This document shows positions 22,540 to 35,600 of a stretch of 52,247 nt of DNA, piece after piece. Below the pieces are notes generated by a model. It had not been told where the DNA came from. It searched no databases and saw nothing but the letters and a program-made list of their open reading frames with translations. The DNA comes from Scytalidium lignicola (taxonomy: Eukaryota; Ascomycota; Leotiomycetes): contig NCSJ02000301.1 in assembly GCA_002812745.2 (NCBI GenBank), forward strand, positions 1 to 52,247, read 5' to 3'. Each line of letters starts with the position of its first letter. Position 1 is the first letter of the stretch. The translations under genes were made by a program, and so were the position numbers.

Positions 22540-23950
22540 TTAGTCCTTAAGCTCCTCATAGGACCACCCAAGTTCTTCAAGTGTCGTTGCTTTGCCTCCC
22601 GTCTCGATAAACTTCAATAAGACGCTGGAACAAATACTTCTTTCCCACTTATGTCTTCCATCCCAATATGATGACTTCTTGCTCGAAGGAGCTCCCGGCC
22701 TAGCGGATTCGGACCAATCGTGAAGGTTATTGATGTATTCTGCATCTCTAGGAAAACCTAGTATATGGAAAGCTTTCCCATCACCCCGTTCTTCAACTTG
22801 ATTCCTTTCATCCACTGCCATGTCCTCTTTTGTTGGTAAGTCCAGTCGATTCGCCCAAACTCGAGCAATTACGGCAGACTGTGCCTCAGAAAGTGGAAAA
22901 GGGATAATTTTCATCGGTAAAGCCGTGAAAGCCAGTGTCGGATGAGCAATGGAAAAAATTTCTTTGTAGATGCCAAGAACTCGTTGTCCTGTTGTAACTA
23001 CAGGGGGGTCCACTGCTTTAAGAAATGGATATGAGTACAAATAGCCTGTGCAGAACACAATAGCATCGATATCTTTTTCTGCTCTACCGTCTTTAAACCT
23101 AACACCAGCTTCATCTGGTAGAAATTCCACGATTTCCGGGACTTCTTCCTTTGTACTTCCCGTAATGTGTGCCATAGGTAAGAGGACCGAATTCAACAAA
23201 GGAACCTTGCATACTTGACTGATTTGATTACCAATATCGAACGCTGATGGACCCCCTCCTACTACTACAANCTTTTTTCCCTTTGAAAGCTTCTACATTC
23301 CTGTAGACCTTTCCATGACTTATGATTGATGGATGGGCGGCCTTGAATGCCTCTATTCCTGGAACTGAAGGGATAAACGGTGCAGAATAATGGCCATTGG
23401 CAACCACAATAGCATCGTATTTGTGTTTCGTAATTTCTCCATTAATAATCGATTTAGACGTGAGCTCCCATCTTTCCTGGCCATTGTCTTCAAAAAGGAC
23501 CACTTCTTGCACCTGTTCGCTAAATCGGATAGTATGCCTAATATCTTTAGCATACTGAATTAGATAATCCTCGATATCCTGGCCATCTGGAAGTAGTCGA
23601 GAGGTAGAAGGGAATTCCCGGTCGGAAAAACACATCAAATCCTTTGGAATGTTGGCATGTAGATGATCATACATCGGATTCGAAAAAACAGGGACAGTGG
23701 AATCTTTTGACCATACTGGCTGATCTGGGCGAGTTCTGGGAGTTGTTTGGGGAACCGATATATCCTCAATAGCATCTGATGTGTGATACCATACACCTCC
23801 AACCTCGGCCTGTTGTTCATATATGTCTACAGTTTCAAAAACATTTTCTGCGAGGAGGTATTTTGCTGCCGCAAGCCCAGATGGACCGGCCCCTATGATA
23901 GCAATTCTTTTGATATCAAAAGGAACAGAAGTCCCCCTCATAGACCCCAT
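22540..23950 (-). CDS. flavin-containing monooxygenase (FMO family)
   Basis: FAD- and NADPH-dependent monooxygenase of about 469 aa that oxygenates soft nucleophiles (N or S) of small molecules. Intronless. Motifs: FAD-binding GAGPSG at residues 20-25 with EVGGVW after it, NADP-binding GGGPSA at about 231-236, an FMO-identifying-like stretch ending SHGKVYRN around 213-220, and the CTGYLYSYPF box. The single N at 23271, just after a G that follows an A run (minus strand), breaks the frame; ignoring it continues KK into VVVGGGPS with no other change, so the gene is probably intact. The frame contains two nearby ATGs (residues 1 and 4). No cluster of biosynthetic genes surrounds it, so the substrate is open. 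Confidence 0.9.
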
Positions 23951-24836
23951 TCTAGAAGAGTTCCTTTAAACAGTTTTTCGGGTAAAATGCTCTCTCGAGA
24001 ATATGTGCAGTGGAATCCTCTTAAGACTTATTAATGGTGAGGCGACATCTCAATGTCGCAATTAATGCTGCGAGCAGATAATTCACACGTGAGTGGGGGA
24101 AAAACTCCTTTGCTTGCAAGTTTATGATACTCAGTATAGCTAGTAGTGTTTAAATTACTTCTATCGTTAGATATGTGTGGCCTTAATGATAACTGTACTA
24201 AATGTAATGATCACTTCATAAATTGAAGTAACTGCGATAGAATGGATGCTGGTAGAATCCAATTCGTTTCATTTGTAACCGAGTTGTTTAACTTATAGAG
24301 CTGTTAATCAGCAGATAACCTTCCACAGGAGGCAATAAAATAGAGACAGATGCTTGTGGCCGTATTCATATAAGAAAACGACAAAGCTGATCACCGTAGA
24401 AATAAGATTAGGGAAGAACTATTGTGGAAAAATCCTTAAGGTACTTATTGTGAGCGTTACTAATATTCCAATTTGTGGTCGAATTTATTTGAGAAATTGG
24501 CATATCTAATACAAAACTAGTGAATCGTTATTTGGCAAGCTATATCAGGCTGTTGCTCCAATGTCTAGGGCAAAAGGGTCATAATTTGCAACATTCCATT
24601 CCAAAAAAAAGATTGCCTTATCTTGGTTATGGTAGTGGGGATATTTATTCTGCCCGTTGTTACCGCTTACGTCGCGTGGAAACACCATCCTTTTGGGTTG
24701 TGGATAATTAAAGAATAGGTGTGCTGTCGCGTTGAATGGATGCATCAATATCAACCTCTCTCGCTAGGCCATTTCGAATGATTTTGTAGACTATGAGACA
24801 CCTTCCACGTAGAAGGTGATTTTTAGCAACCTCTCA
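23951..24836. promoter_or_regulatory. divergent intergenic region, FMO and telomere-protein genes
   Basis: These 886 bases separate the start codons of the FMO gene (minus) and the OB-fold gene (plus) and must carry both promoters. The stretch is AT-rich. No coding exon is supported; the frame at 24520-24711 has no recognisable motif. Confidence 0.45.
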
Positions 24837-27800
24837 ATGGCGGATGTGTTTATGAGCGGAGGCGCATCAGAGGCCTTACATTCGACTTCACATATTCCGA
24901 TTGCACAACTTACGCCGTTAATATCTTCACCGTCTTCGAAATCATTGAAGGCCGTTGTTACGCTCACCTGGCCTTATAGCTCTGTTACTGGATCGGTATC
25001 ATTTTTACTTGCAGAACCCGATTTTCGGCTTCGAAGGACGAGAGGACAGGTGCGAGTACAGTTTTCCAGATCAAGCGCAAGGGCAGTATCGGAAGCTGGA
25101 ATTACAAGCGGAGATGAAATTATTTTGTGTTTGGATGGCGTGGAATGGCTCAAAGATGATAACCCTACGTCGACTCCGGGAAGAGGGATAGAATTTGAGC
25201 TGGAATTCAAGGATCGGCTTTTGCTTCAGGTTTGATTACGAGTTGTTGGTTTTATGGAGTCTTGCTGATAGAGGCGCAGTTTGTTGAGGCGGAATCTGAA
25301 AATGTGCGTGTTATTGATATCGATAATCCTCATGCCGAACCACAACCCCAACCAGTTGTTGAAGATGTACCCGAAGAACCCACTCCTCAAATAGTGTTGA
25401 CAAATGGAATAACATCTCCTAGGCTGGGAAAACCTAGTGATGAATGGCAATCACCGGCATTTATAAAGCGCGCTAGGGAATCATATGGTTCATTATTTGA
25501 TCTAGGCTATGACCCCTTTGCTGAAGATGATGGCGCGGTACATGAGAGACGCAGAAAAAGAACTCGGTTGAGCTCTTCGTGGAGATATGCCAGTCGATCA
25601 CCTAGCCCAGATACAGAAGAAAGAGAGGAAGAATCTCACGTGGCTGCCCATATTCCAGGCCCCGAAGAGATGCCAACTCCAATACGAACTCCAACAATGA
25701 TGGATGAAGGGTGCCAGACCGTTGAACTGGAAGAACACACCTCCCCAAATAGTCCTGCCGATACTCCACGTAGTGCTTTGCCTATGAATATAGAATCTGT
25801 CGGGACAATGGGAGTAGGTTTGATCCATGACCGCAAACCTCTCGATAAGTACGTGGAACCAGAAATTAACGGAATTAACGGACGAACTCCGCCGACTCAG
25901 CCACTTCTTCACGATACAAAAGTTGCACCAGTAGGAGAAGACATCGTTCGAGAAAGAAGCGGAGCTCCAGTTCTTGGGGCTGATACATTATCACATTCGG
26001 CTCCAGATAACTTGATATTTCCATCTCATGCTATTGGGTCGATCCCGTCCATAGCAACCGAGGAACACGAAGGGCTCGTTAGCAATGGAAGGAGCTGGCC
26101 TCAACAAGCTGAGATTGGTCATGATACCACGCAGCAAATTTCGGGAAGTCAACATAATGACCTATACGATGTTACTACTGAGGGTCATCAAAGAGGATTT
26201 ACCTTGTCAGCATATCCAGGTTTCAATAGTCTAGATGTTGATACCAGCAGCGCCGATTTACAGCATTTAGGGAGCCATATTATCCCCGAAGATAGACATA
26301 ACCATTGGCGACACGCTACAGATTATGACCAGGCACGACAACCTCTATCTCCAGCAAAAGTTGCCGAAAACTACGAAGAGAGAGTAGTGGCACATGGCCA
26401 GAATGATTATTTAGAAAGTCAGGACCAAATGAATGCGCCTGTCGATGCTACTCGGTTTGAAGAGTTTTCACTAATGAACGAGGGATCTGTTGTACAAAGT
26501 TATGATTTGAATGTCAGCACTCGAGATACTGAATACCCGGAACTACCAGAACCGGATGATGTTCGCATCGATATTCCTCCTGTAAATGGCCAGCTTCCGA
26601 ACGTGGGTAATGTCCTAATGTCGAGATCACTCAGTGCATCATCTTCTCGCGTTGTAGATCTTACAGAAGGTAGCTCGGAAGAAGCAGAATCGGAAGAGGG
26701 GGAGGAGCAACAAAGTTTCGGTGAGGAAGATCAAGATGATACAGCTGAAGGAACTCCTAAAGTTCAACAAGCTCAGGATAGTAACCTACGTCTGAGCAAA
26801 GATCTACAAGGTGATGGATTCTACAGGCGAGAACTCTATAGCGATGGGGAAGAAAATGATGAAGATCAGTTGGATGAGGAAGACTATACGGACGAGGATG
26901 AGGACGAGGAACAATATTATGATGGAGATATGGAAGAAGAAGGCGAAGAGAAGGAAGAGGAGAAGGAGGGAGATCCTACACGACCGAGCTTTCGCATTCA
27001 CCCGCTACATCAACAAGAACATGAGGAGACTGGAAGTTCTGATGAGATAAATGATGAAGCAAGTTACGACGAAGCAAGTTATGATGAAGATGAGGATGAT
27101 TTAGAAGGAGAAGAAGACGAAGAAGAGTATGAGGAGGAGCAACCGAAGTCTGGATTTTCCATACAAAAAGAGCCCGTTGTTATAGATCTGCTTTCTTCTT
27201 CTTCTGATGATGATGAATCTGGGGATGATAGACCGGCAGAAGAAGTACCTACCTCTAAACATGGTTTAATGGAAGAGGATAAAGCCGATATATCGGAGTC
27301 GGAGACGTCGACTAAAAATACAGAAGAGGGTGTGGAGGGAGAAGAAGAAGAACAAGAAGGAGAAGATGGAAGTGATTTGGATGAGCAAATGGATGATGAG
27401 GGTGGCGTATCGGATAGACAAGATCTGCATCTTGTACTAGAGCAGCAAGAGTTGGCTAGGGCGTCTTCTCCTGTCAGGGATGATGAGGATAGTGCTGTCA
27501 AATCCGACAAGATGGAAGAAGAATTATCAGAAGTGGTCAACAATAAAGACACAGATATGGTGGATGTGAATAACGTTACTGCGGGCGTCAGCCAGGATGC
27601 CATGCTCTCACACGATTTACAAAGTAACACCAATCCAGACTTATCATCCCTCCCTTCTGAATACTTGAATCACAGTTCTACACATGGCCTAGTTGATTCA
27701 TCATTCATGATCTCTCAGTTAGACGGCAATAATGATTCCGTTAACTACCCCACCTTGTCAATGACCGATCATATCATAAGAGAGGATGGGGCTTTTAAAC

Positions 27801-29401
27801 CAGTCAGTTTAGCTCAGGAGCTTTCCCATGAATCTCAAACTAAGGAAGACAATGCCCAGCTACCAACACCAGCAGACACCCAATTATCTCAGTCACAGGC
27901 ATCACAGGGACTTGACTTGCCACTACAAATTTCTTTTGCCCAGGAAAATGTCGAAGAAGCGTCTACAGTACAAAAAACTGAAGAGTTAGTGTCTGCGGCA
28001 TCTACGCAAGAGCATGAACAGGATGTATATGATGTACCTATTGAGCGGCAATCTGATCAAGTCGATTCTGCGATTAAAGTTCACGATCAGGGAGAGGGAG
28101 ATGGAGCATTGGGTAAAGCAGATATCAAGGATATCGGTCTGCAGCAAGCTCACATTGAATCTTCCGAAATGGCTGGCACTCGTGGCGTTAATTTCAAAGA
28201 AACTAGTCCTGACCGATCACCTATCGAGCCTAATTCCAAGGAAATCCCGACTGCAGATTTTCTTCTAAAGAGTTTATCTCAAGATGAGAAGACTCTAAAG
28301 CCACTTACGGAGTTGAGGAGTGACGAAATAGAAGCTGGAAAATCGCCTGTTAAGGATGCTCCAGTTGAATCAGAGGTTAAACATTCTTTGACTGCAGATG
28401 ATAATAGTGAAGAGCTTAGCTATAAGTCTCGCATTAAAGAAGTTCAAGCTACTGATGTATATGCGAATATTCTAACTGATGCTGATTTACAAGAAGCTAC
28501 CTTTAAGCAACTTGAGGCTGAAGAGTCACATCTTGGCCCTCAGGCTGAGGAAGTGAACGTCAATGAATCCCAGAAAATCATTCTCGAGCCAGAAATGAAG
28601 GACAGTCCATCATCAACACACAGAAAAGAGAAACTAGAGGAGATAAAATTGATGGAAGACACAATCGAAGTGGTGGAACCGACTCGATCAGTCCCAGTTA
28701 CACCAGTAAGAAATACTCGGCACTTGAGGCATTCCCGTCAACATAGTGGTCGATCAGACCGGTCAGAATCAATAATCCTAGACAAACAGACAACACCAAA
28801 GGGCCACGATGCTAGTGTCGAGTTAGCAATCTCGGTTCTTGAGTCCCCTTCGAAGTCACAGAGTGTTACTAGTCCCGACCCCTTATTAAAGCATAAGTTG
28901 GCTCGAGCTCTCCGGACCGACCTCAGTGAATTCACCTCATTAAAAATGCTACGTCTGCATTTGAATAAGAAGCTAGATGTATTGGCAATAGCAACAACTA
29001 CACCACCCGAGCCACAGCGGGCGAAGAGCGGGCCTAGACAATACCTTGTAACTTTTAATATTACTGATACGTCTATTGGACCTAGTGCGGTAACTCAAGT
29101 CCAAGTGTTTCGGCCGTATAAAGAAGCTCTTCCACTTATAGAAGCTGGCGATGGGATTCTCCTACGGAACTTCCAGGTGATATCGGTCAAAGGAAGAGGA
29201 TTTGCACTCCGATCAGAACAGACTGAGGCTAGTAGCTGGGCTGTTTTCAAAAATGAAAATCACGTGGAGACTCGTGGACCACCGGTTGAATATGGAAACG
29301 TGGAAAATGAGCATATTGTGGCCATGAAGGTTTGGTATAACGGTCTGGATTCTGTTGCCCTAGCAAAACTTGCTAAGGCAAACGGTGATAAGCAGGGATA
29401 A
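24837..29401 (+). CDS. large POT1/Cdc13-type telomeric OB-fold protein with acidic linker
   Basis: Predicted nuclear protein of 1504 aa. Exon 1 is 24837-25229 and exon 2 is 25280-29401; the 50-nt intron runs from GTTTGA to GCGCAG, an acceptor forced by frame. The ATG at 24837 is used because the longer frame starts with GTG. Residues about 10-130 look like an OB-type beta barrel. The C-terminal 167 residues (about 1338-1504) carry an OB fold of the single-stranded telomeric DNA-binding (Telo_bind, POT1/Cdc13) type, with LKMLRLHLNKKLDVLAIATT, YLVTFNITD, VQVFRPYKEALP and GDGILLRNFQVISVKGRG. Between them lie about 1200 largely disordered residues with long Asp/Glu runs (about 590-750). Three short hydrophobic-acidic motifs resemble SUMO-interacting motifs: VIDIDNP (about 142), VVDLTEGSSEE (about 589) and VVIDLLSSSSDDD (about 764). 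Role in chromosome-end protection is inferred from the domain. Confidence 0.85.
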
Positions 29402-30055
29402 ACGGGTATCAGGCTGGCGTATATGGACATAGCATTTATTGGTTTAGTTATATTGATTCGGACATGTATTAGTAAAGTCCTGCTCAACCTATAATAATAC
29501 GGAGCCGGGAAATGTAATGGTTAATATAATTTAACTAAGGTTTTTAAGCAGTACTGGCGTGAAGACCCGTGTTGCTTTCAGCCCACTGAAGTATTACCTG
29601 TATATAGTATAAGACAAATTTGATATCTGTTACGGCCCATATCTTATGACTTCAGCCTTTTGCCTTCATCTCCCTGCAAATCAGGTCTGTCTTGGCTCCG
29701 AATGATATTTAACCCTTTTATTCTTTTTCCGGTGTTGTAACATCTTCCTTTCACTCTCATCATCCCCACTCACAAATAGACGTGAGTGGTCTGAGGCTCT
29801 TATGGGTTGGAAGACACCAGTATGTAAATAGCATGTTCTCCAACAACTTTAAAAGCAGGGTACAATTATGTGATATGTTTGGATATGAAGAACTTTGGAA
29901 TCCTGAGAATCTAGAACAAACATATATTTCTACCTACAAATATCAACCATGTATAACTACATTATCATGATTCTTATTATATCCAGACTCCGGGGCCACT
30001 GAAGACCTGCTGCACACGAGATGGTGATTTCCGATATACCAATCTCGCATTCACA
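29402..30055. other. convergent intergenic spacer
   Basis: Between the stop codons of the telomere-type gene (plus) and the GH55 gene (minus). AT-rich, and the short frame at 29782-29970 has no support. Presumed 3' UTRs. Confidence 0.45.
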
Positions 30056-33000
30056 TCACGGAACGCCACAAATTTCGGGATGATCCGGGGAAGTTAGGCA
30101 AAGAGACTGGGCAACAACGTCAAATGGTTGGAACGGTCCTGCAGCAATGGCTGTCTTGCTTATACCTGCACACTGCTGTGCTGCAGTTACAGCAAAGTTC
30201 CGCATGACTTCACCAGAAATAACGGAGTAGCCAGGGAAACCACCAAACGAAGGTAGCTTGTCGGAGACGACAAATGCACAACCATTGCCTTCGTAGACAA
30301 TACACCAATTATTTGTTTGAACACCATCGGTGTTAGTGGTCACGCCGTAACGGGTGCAGACACTAGAAGGGTTCTCTGTCGTGATTGTGGATGTTTCCTC
30401 CAGGAGTGAACCTTGAACAATTTCACTGTTTCAGAGTTAGCTATAGAGACATGGAAGACAAAAGTGGAACACATACCTCCCGTAAGTGAAGAGACAATGG
30501 ACCATATTGTCCACACCAGCACCATCTACATTTGACCCACAATCGATTGTTCCATCACTATGCTGAGGAAATATAGGGGCAATTGGAGACTGGCCTCCTT
30601 GATTTCCACCTCCGCCTTCAGAAAAACCAGGCGGGATTGGTATTTCATTACCCCCACAGGTAGTGCTTGCCTAGAACGCAGGTGTCAGTTGGTATTGCAG
30701 CAATTCTTCAGAGTAACATCACCACATACAACAATCTCTATGTGTAAATCAACATTTGTTGTGCCCGAGGGAACATTCCCAGTTATTGAGATGCTTGCTA
30801 TCACACAGTGAGTAACATATAACTGATGTCTCAGAAAAACTTACTTGGTAATGGATTTGTAGGAACGTCAAAATCAATGTAGCCGATATTGCTACTTACT
30901 GACGGATTTGAAGGGGTGAAGGAGATAGTCCAGCCTGTAGTAGATACAGAATATATCTGCATAGCAGCTCCGTCAAGTGTATAGCCAGTACTACCGAATC
31001 CGAGGAGATCAAAAAGTTCGGCATTGAATGACGTCTGCCCTGAGGGAACAGCGATAGGGAACGTGTTGGTATACTGTTGAAGAGTACCAGACCATTGACA
31101 TGTACCTCCAGTCACTCCTCCAGGACCTTGGCCCCATGGTGGCAGGTCACCAGAGCTAGGATATCCTGTTGGTGTTGCTGGATATGGAGTTGCACAGTCT
31201 TGTTCTTCCATCTCTTCATCACCAGCGTCGTCGTCATCTCCATCTCCATCGGGTGGCACTACTGGTGGTGGACCACCAATCGGAAGTGGATCACCGGGAA
31301 CTACGGTGATCGGTGGGCTGAAATAAGTCATTAGCATTTAGATATACTCTCAGGAAGTATGAAATATACATTATTGGAGGCCATTCGCCAGAATTGCAGA
31401 ACTGTAGGCAGTTTGGTAGAAATGCCGGCGGTATGGGTTCTGGGATAGGCGGTGGAATAATATTTGGTGGTCCACCTGGCCAGTTGCCGCTGACTGGAAC
31501 AACAGGGGGAATGTCGATAACTGGACTGGGTACTAGTACTGGGGTAACAACTTGTCCTGAGGTTACTATAATGGGTATTGGCTGAATTGACAAGGCTGGT
31601 GTCGGAATGAGAGGTGGTGTCACCACAACAGGTGTTCCTGATACGGTTGTGGTGTATGGGGGAGGCTGAATTGGAAAAATCGGAGTTGGAGGTGGTTGGA
31701 TGGTACATGGGATATGACATGAGACTGTAGGGCTTGGAACATCCCAGATCCAAGGCGGAAGAGGAATCACCGATGATGGACTATCCAAAGATCCTGTTAC
31801 GTCGAGCCCTGTCCAGCCCACTATGGTTCCAAGAAAGCCATCCCTATTCTGTAAAGTTAAGACATCTGACGAACTGCTGCCTTGTATCATTGAATACACG
31901 CCTTTGACATAGAGGTTTGCAATGAATATATCGTTGCTGTTTATAACTCGAACGATCCGTTCTTGGCATGCCTCGAGGCTTAAGCAAGCTTGATTGTACC
32001 ATTGGAACCAACTATAGAATCCAGCACCATAAAACATAAGATTAGATGAACCGATAATTTCCATACCCCATGCATATGCGCATGTGGCGGAATCAGAACC
32101 GCAATAAGTGAAAGTTGGGTCGTCTGCGTATGTATAGGCGCCAGTAAAGGGAGCAGGCGCCTTAGGGCTCGGCTGGTAGTAAGGTGTTTCCGTCTGCAAT
32201 GTAGCTCCAAAGACGTTTTGGGCGTTTTGGAAATGATACTGGTAAAGAGTACTATGCTCAGCGGCAGTTCCCCATAGCCATACTGGCCCTTTAGACTCGA
32301 CAAGGAACGCCCGTGCTGTATATATTGAGATCTGGTCTTGCGTTGGTAGGTCTAAATCATGATCCGCTGTCCAGACCCAGACATTTTCAAGGTATGCCGA
32401 AGCTGTGGAAGTAATATGTAGCAGCATTGTGGCTGCAATACAGTCCACATTAACCTCAGCATCTGACCAAGGGCAGTCTTCAAACTGCAAGTTGGAACCA
32501 ATAGCACCGCCGACGCGGAAATGACTATCCCACATGGCTGCTGAGCCTTGTGATGATTGAGCAATATTCCATTCCATCAAGATGGCACCAGCCGTTGGCC
32601 CACTAACTATAAACTGTAAGTATATGTTCACAGAGCTTTTCTCGGGTAATGATTACCTGTGAATAACATATCTGATATTTCGATAACTCCAGTCTGGCTT
32701 GGTGACCCTACCATTATCATTGCATGTGGACTGGTGATGCTTGCAAAATTACTCCCAGTTCCCATTATTTCACTCCATGCTTCTCCAACAATCTTAGAAC
32801 CTGGAGGAATGGTGATCGTGTCTGAGACAATATATGTACCATGAGGAAAGTAAACGATAGAATTTCCTGCAGCTGATGATAACACACTGTTTATCACAGC
32901 TGTATCATCACTGAATCCATCACCATGCGCTCCAGCAGCTTTGACGTTGACAAAGCCGCTAGACGCTACGGTCTCGTATTGTGGCTTCGATCTTGAAAAC

Positions 33001-34505
33001 CAACCACTAGACGTACGCAGTGAAGATGATGCGGCACTTTTAGCAGAAGGACTATATGGACCATTTAAAACGGTTTCTGTCAAAGTACCCCCATTTTGCA
33101 CAAAATTGTTGCCATTACCATAGTTGTCAATCAGAAGATCACCCCCTCCAAGGACTGTTGGACCACCAGAAAAACCAATGGCAATCGGGGCGTTATTTAA
33201 TTGAACGTTCTCTAGCATTATATTCGTAGTTCCAGCAGTGAGTACTGCAATTGGTCTAGTTGATGGTTATATTAGGACCAATCCTCTCATTCAGACCTCT
33301 ATAAAACTTACACATTTGTAAAGACAGAGTCTAAAACCGCCAACGCTGCAACTCCTTGATTGTACTGTGCGGTAGCACTTGTAAGTGCTGTCACATTTAT
33401 TCCGATCTAGACCCATATTTGTGAGTTAAATTCTTATGATATTGAGCTCAACAAATTCAACTTACTTGACATTGAGCAATATTCAGGCCCTGGAAGGTCC
33501 ACCCCCAATCCCATATCATTTCAATAGCTTGCCCACAGTTTATGAACTGAAGGTTGCGTGAAGTAAACTGCTGATTACCACACCACATGCCGATTGCGCC
33601 TCCAGAGAACGATAGGTCTCCAAGAAAACCTCCTGAGCCATTCTCCATGAAGACCCCTACTTGGGTAGTTCCCTGAGCGGTGCTCATAATGAATTGAATA
33701 TTTTGTAAGCTGGTAGCCTGAGCTACTTGCCAGTGAATTCCAGTTGGTGCTGGCATTGATTAACACACTAGCGTTCTAGCAAGAAAGAATGATGAAAATC
33801 GCACTACATGGGAAAGGAGTACATACCATATCCATCAGGGGTAGATGTACCACATGCAGTTAAGTCAATTTTGAAATTGCGAACTTGGCGATAGAAGTTG
33901 CTCTGTGGTACATACCACTCAGCGCCAGAAGCTCCAGGAATATATGTATTTGAAGAGATAACAGCGATACCAGTAAAACCAGGGGCAGCCTTCAAGGTTG
34001 GTATTGAATTGGGGTTTCCAACAAACTGAGAATAATAATATTGAATCAGAGGTGCAGACACAAGGTAGGTTCCAGAAGGAAAGTATATCACAGCCGGTGT
34101 GAGAGTGGAGGAGCCACAAGCCTGGCCGCAAGGATTGCCTGCTGTAATTGCTGCGTTAATCGCGTCGGTATCATCAGTAACACCATCTCCAACAGCTCCA
34201 AATGATTTGACATTTCGGAAGACCTGATAGTCTGCTGATGATCCAAAGGCTGAAATTCCATGTTCGGCAGTCTCGTACCAATAATCAGTACCTTGGCGTT
34301 CTCGAAGAGGAAGAGAACTGATATCATCTAGTTCTTCAACATTCAGGAGATGGTTGGATGGTGCTAAGGAGAACGGCCATCTTTTAAGTACCGTCTTAGC
34401 CCATGGAATGGATTGATCAAGAGGTCGAGCAATGACACAAAGAAAATGTGAAAACAGGAGTGCCCAGAATGGCAGTCCACGCCTGAGTGATAATGTCCAA
34501 ATCAT
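30056..34505 (-). CDS. secreted GH55 exo/endo-beta-1,3-glucanase with long C-terminal extension
   Basis: Extracellular beta-1,3-glucan hydrolase of 1332 aa. Nine exons: 33827-34505, 33466-33749, 33312-33406, 32657-33255, 31370-32606, 30845-31317, 30730-30797, 30477-30670, 30056-30425; introns 47-77 nt. A signal peptide is followed by a propeptide-like segment. The two right-handed beta-helix halves of GH55 each start with the pectate-lyase-like motif: VKSFGAVGDGVTDDTDAI (about 99-116) and VKAAGAHGDGFSDDTAVI (about 457-474). MWDSHFRVGGAIGSNL and YLENVWVWTADHDLD are conserved family stretches. GH55 enzymes are about 750-820 aa, so the family part ends near residue 822. The rest is a Pro/Ile/Val-rich linker (about 830-965), a DGDGDDDDAGDEEMEEQD acidic tract, and a Gly/Cys-containing tail in small exons that I do not recognise. 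Wall remodelling or attack on other fungi are both possible. Confidence 0.9.
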
Positions 34506-35006
34506 TGCTACTACCTATCCCTTGAGAGATGATTCATTTTTATAGAAAAAAACATAACAATATTGGGTGAACGCTCATATTATATCATGATGCATATCAT
34601 GACATAGCACTGATGAGTTAAATTCTGGAATAGTAGCACGCATTAGATGTGTGCCCTCGACCTCATCTTGGCACACTCAAGCCATGTAACCCAGAAAATT
34701 TGGTCACGTAGGACCAGCTCACGCTAGAAATTAATTAAACTGCACGAGAGAGTAACTGCAGTTTTTGTTAACCCCCCCCCCATCACGTTTCCACAGCTCC
34801 CCTTACTTGCATATGCATGTAAGACCAGTAAGCAACATATTGCATCCAACTCAGCTCTAAGTGCGTAGACACCACTGAGGCCTGATCTTAGAATATCAGA
34901 CTTGAGCAGTAGAGCAACCTAGGTCNTTTTTCTTTTTTGTTCAAACCGTCCGATTTTTTCAACCTACGTCTATTCCATATTTCTTGTGAAATATTTATCG
35001 ACAAAA
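34506..35006. promoter_or_regulatory. divergent promoter region, GH55 and small secreted protein
   Basis: Five hundred bases between two divergently oriented genes for secreted products, so shared control is possible. The stretch contains a C run (34773-34781) and an N at 34926 before a T run. No specific factor site is claimed. Confidence 0.45.
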
Positions 35007-35448
35007 ATGGTTGTTATCAGCAAGTGCTATGCTCTTGGTATCGGGCTCCAGCTTATTGCCATCGTTCCTTGTGTAGAGTCTTTCCGTGCCGGTAAATCTC
35101 AAGTTCCGATGACTCAAGAATTAGTCAAAGGTCGATTTGCGACTGGGGTAAGCTGTTTTTTTTTGTGTGCAAAATCAATAGAGTTGGCTTGTTGATCTAG
35201 TGTTAGGGTCCTCATTCATGTCTAACTAATCAAGTCATGGTTGCTATATCACCATCAGTGCAAAACAAAGTTGATCGAGTGAGAGCTGGAAACGGGACAA
35301 ACCTAGCAGCAGCATTAAAATCTGTGAGTATTGTTGTAAGGGAATTTGAAATTTATCTAACGTTCCAAAGCCGTATGAAGCTATATTCGGTCATCCAGAA
35401 GTGACCAGAACAAACTACATGAAAAATGAAACCACCAAAGGCTCCTAA
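35007..35448 (+). CDS. small secreted protein of unknown function (111 aa, three exons)
   Basis: Three short exons, 35007-35147, 35207-35323 and 35371-35448, join in phase 0 to an open frame of 111 codons. Donors are GTAAGC and GTGAGT; acceptors are GTTAG and CAAAG; introns are 59 and 47 nt, as in the neighbours. The ATG is preceded by ACAAAA. The first 29 residues look like a signal peptide (hydrophobic ALGIGLQLIAIVPC, then VESFRAG). The mature part contains GPHSCLTNQVMVAISP, a basic/Asn-rich middle and NLAAALKSPYEAIFGHPEVT. It has only one cysteine, so it is not a disulfide-rich effector. I do not recognise a family; it could also be a shortened relative of a larger secreted protein. Confidence 0.5.
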
Positions 35449-35600
35449 AATACAATCCGTCAGAATTGCCAAATACTTGATTTGATAGAGAATTCAGTTC
35501 GGTAATCCATCAAATGGTCTCATGTCTCATATTCAGCTTAAAATTCCTCATGGTACCATGATCTGCTTCTTCTAGTATGTTAATTATTATATACAAACAC

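Noticed and set aside
23228..23950. FMO gene as a frameshifted pseudogene
   Set aside because: The only break is an ambiguous N beside a homopolymer; the frame continues perfectly if it is ignored and all later motifs are intact.
27079..27633. 184-aa Ser-rich minus-strand frame
   Set aside because: It is the reverse complement of the Asp/Glu/Ser-rich linker of the OB-fold gene; GA-rich codons read as serine and leucine on the other strand.
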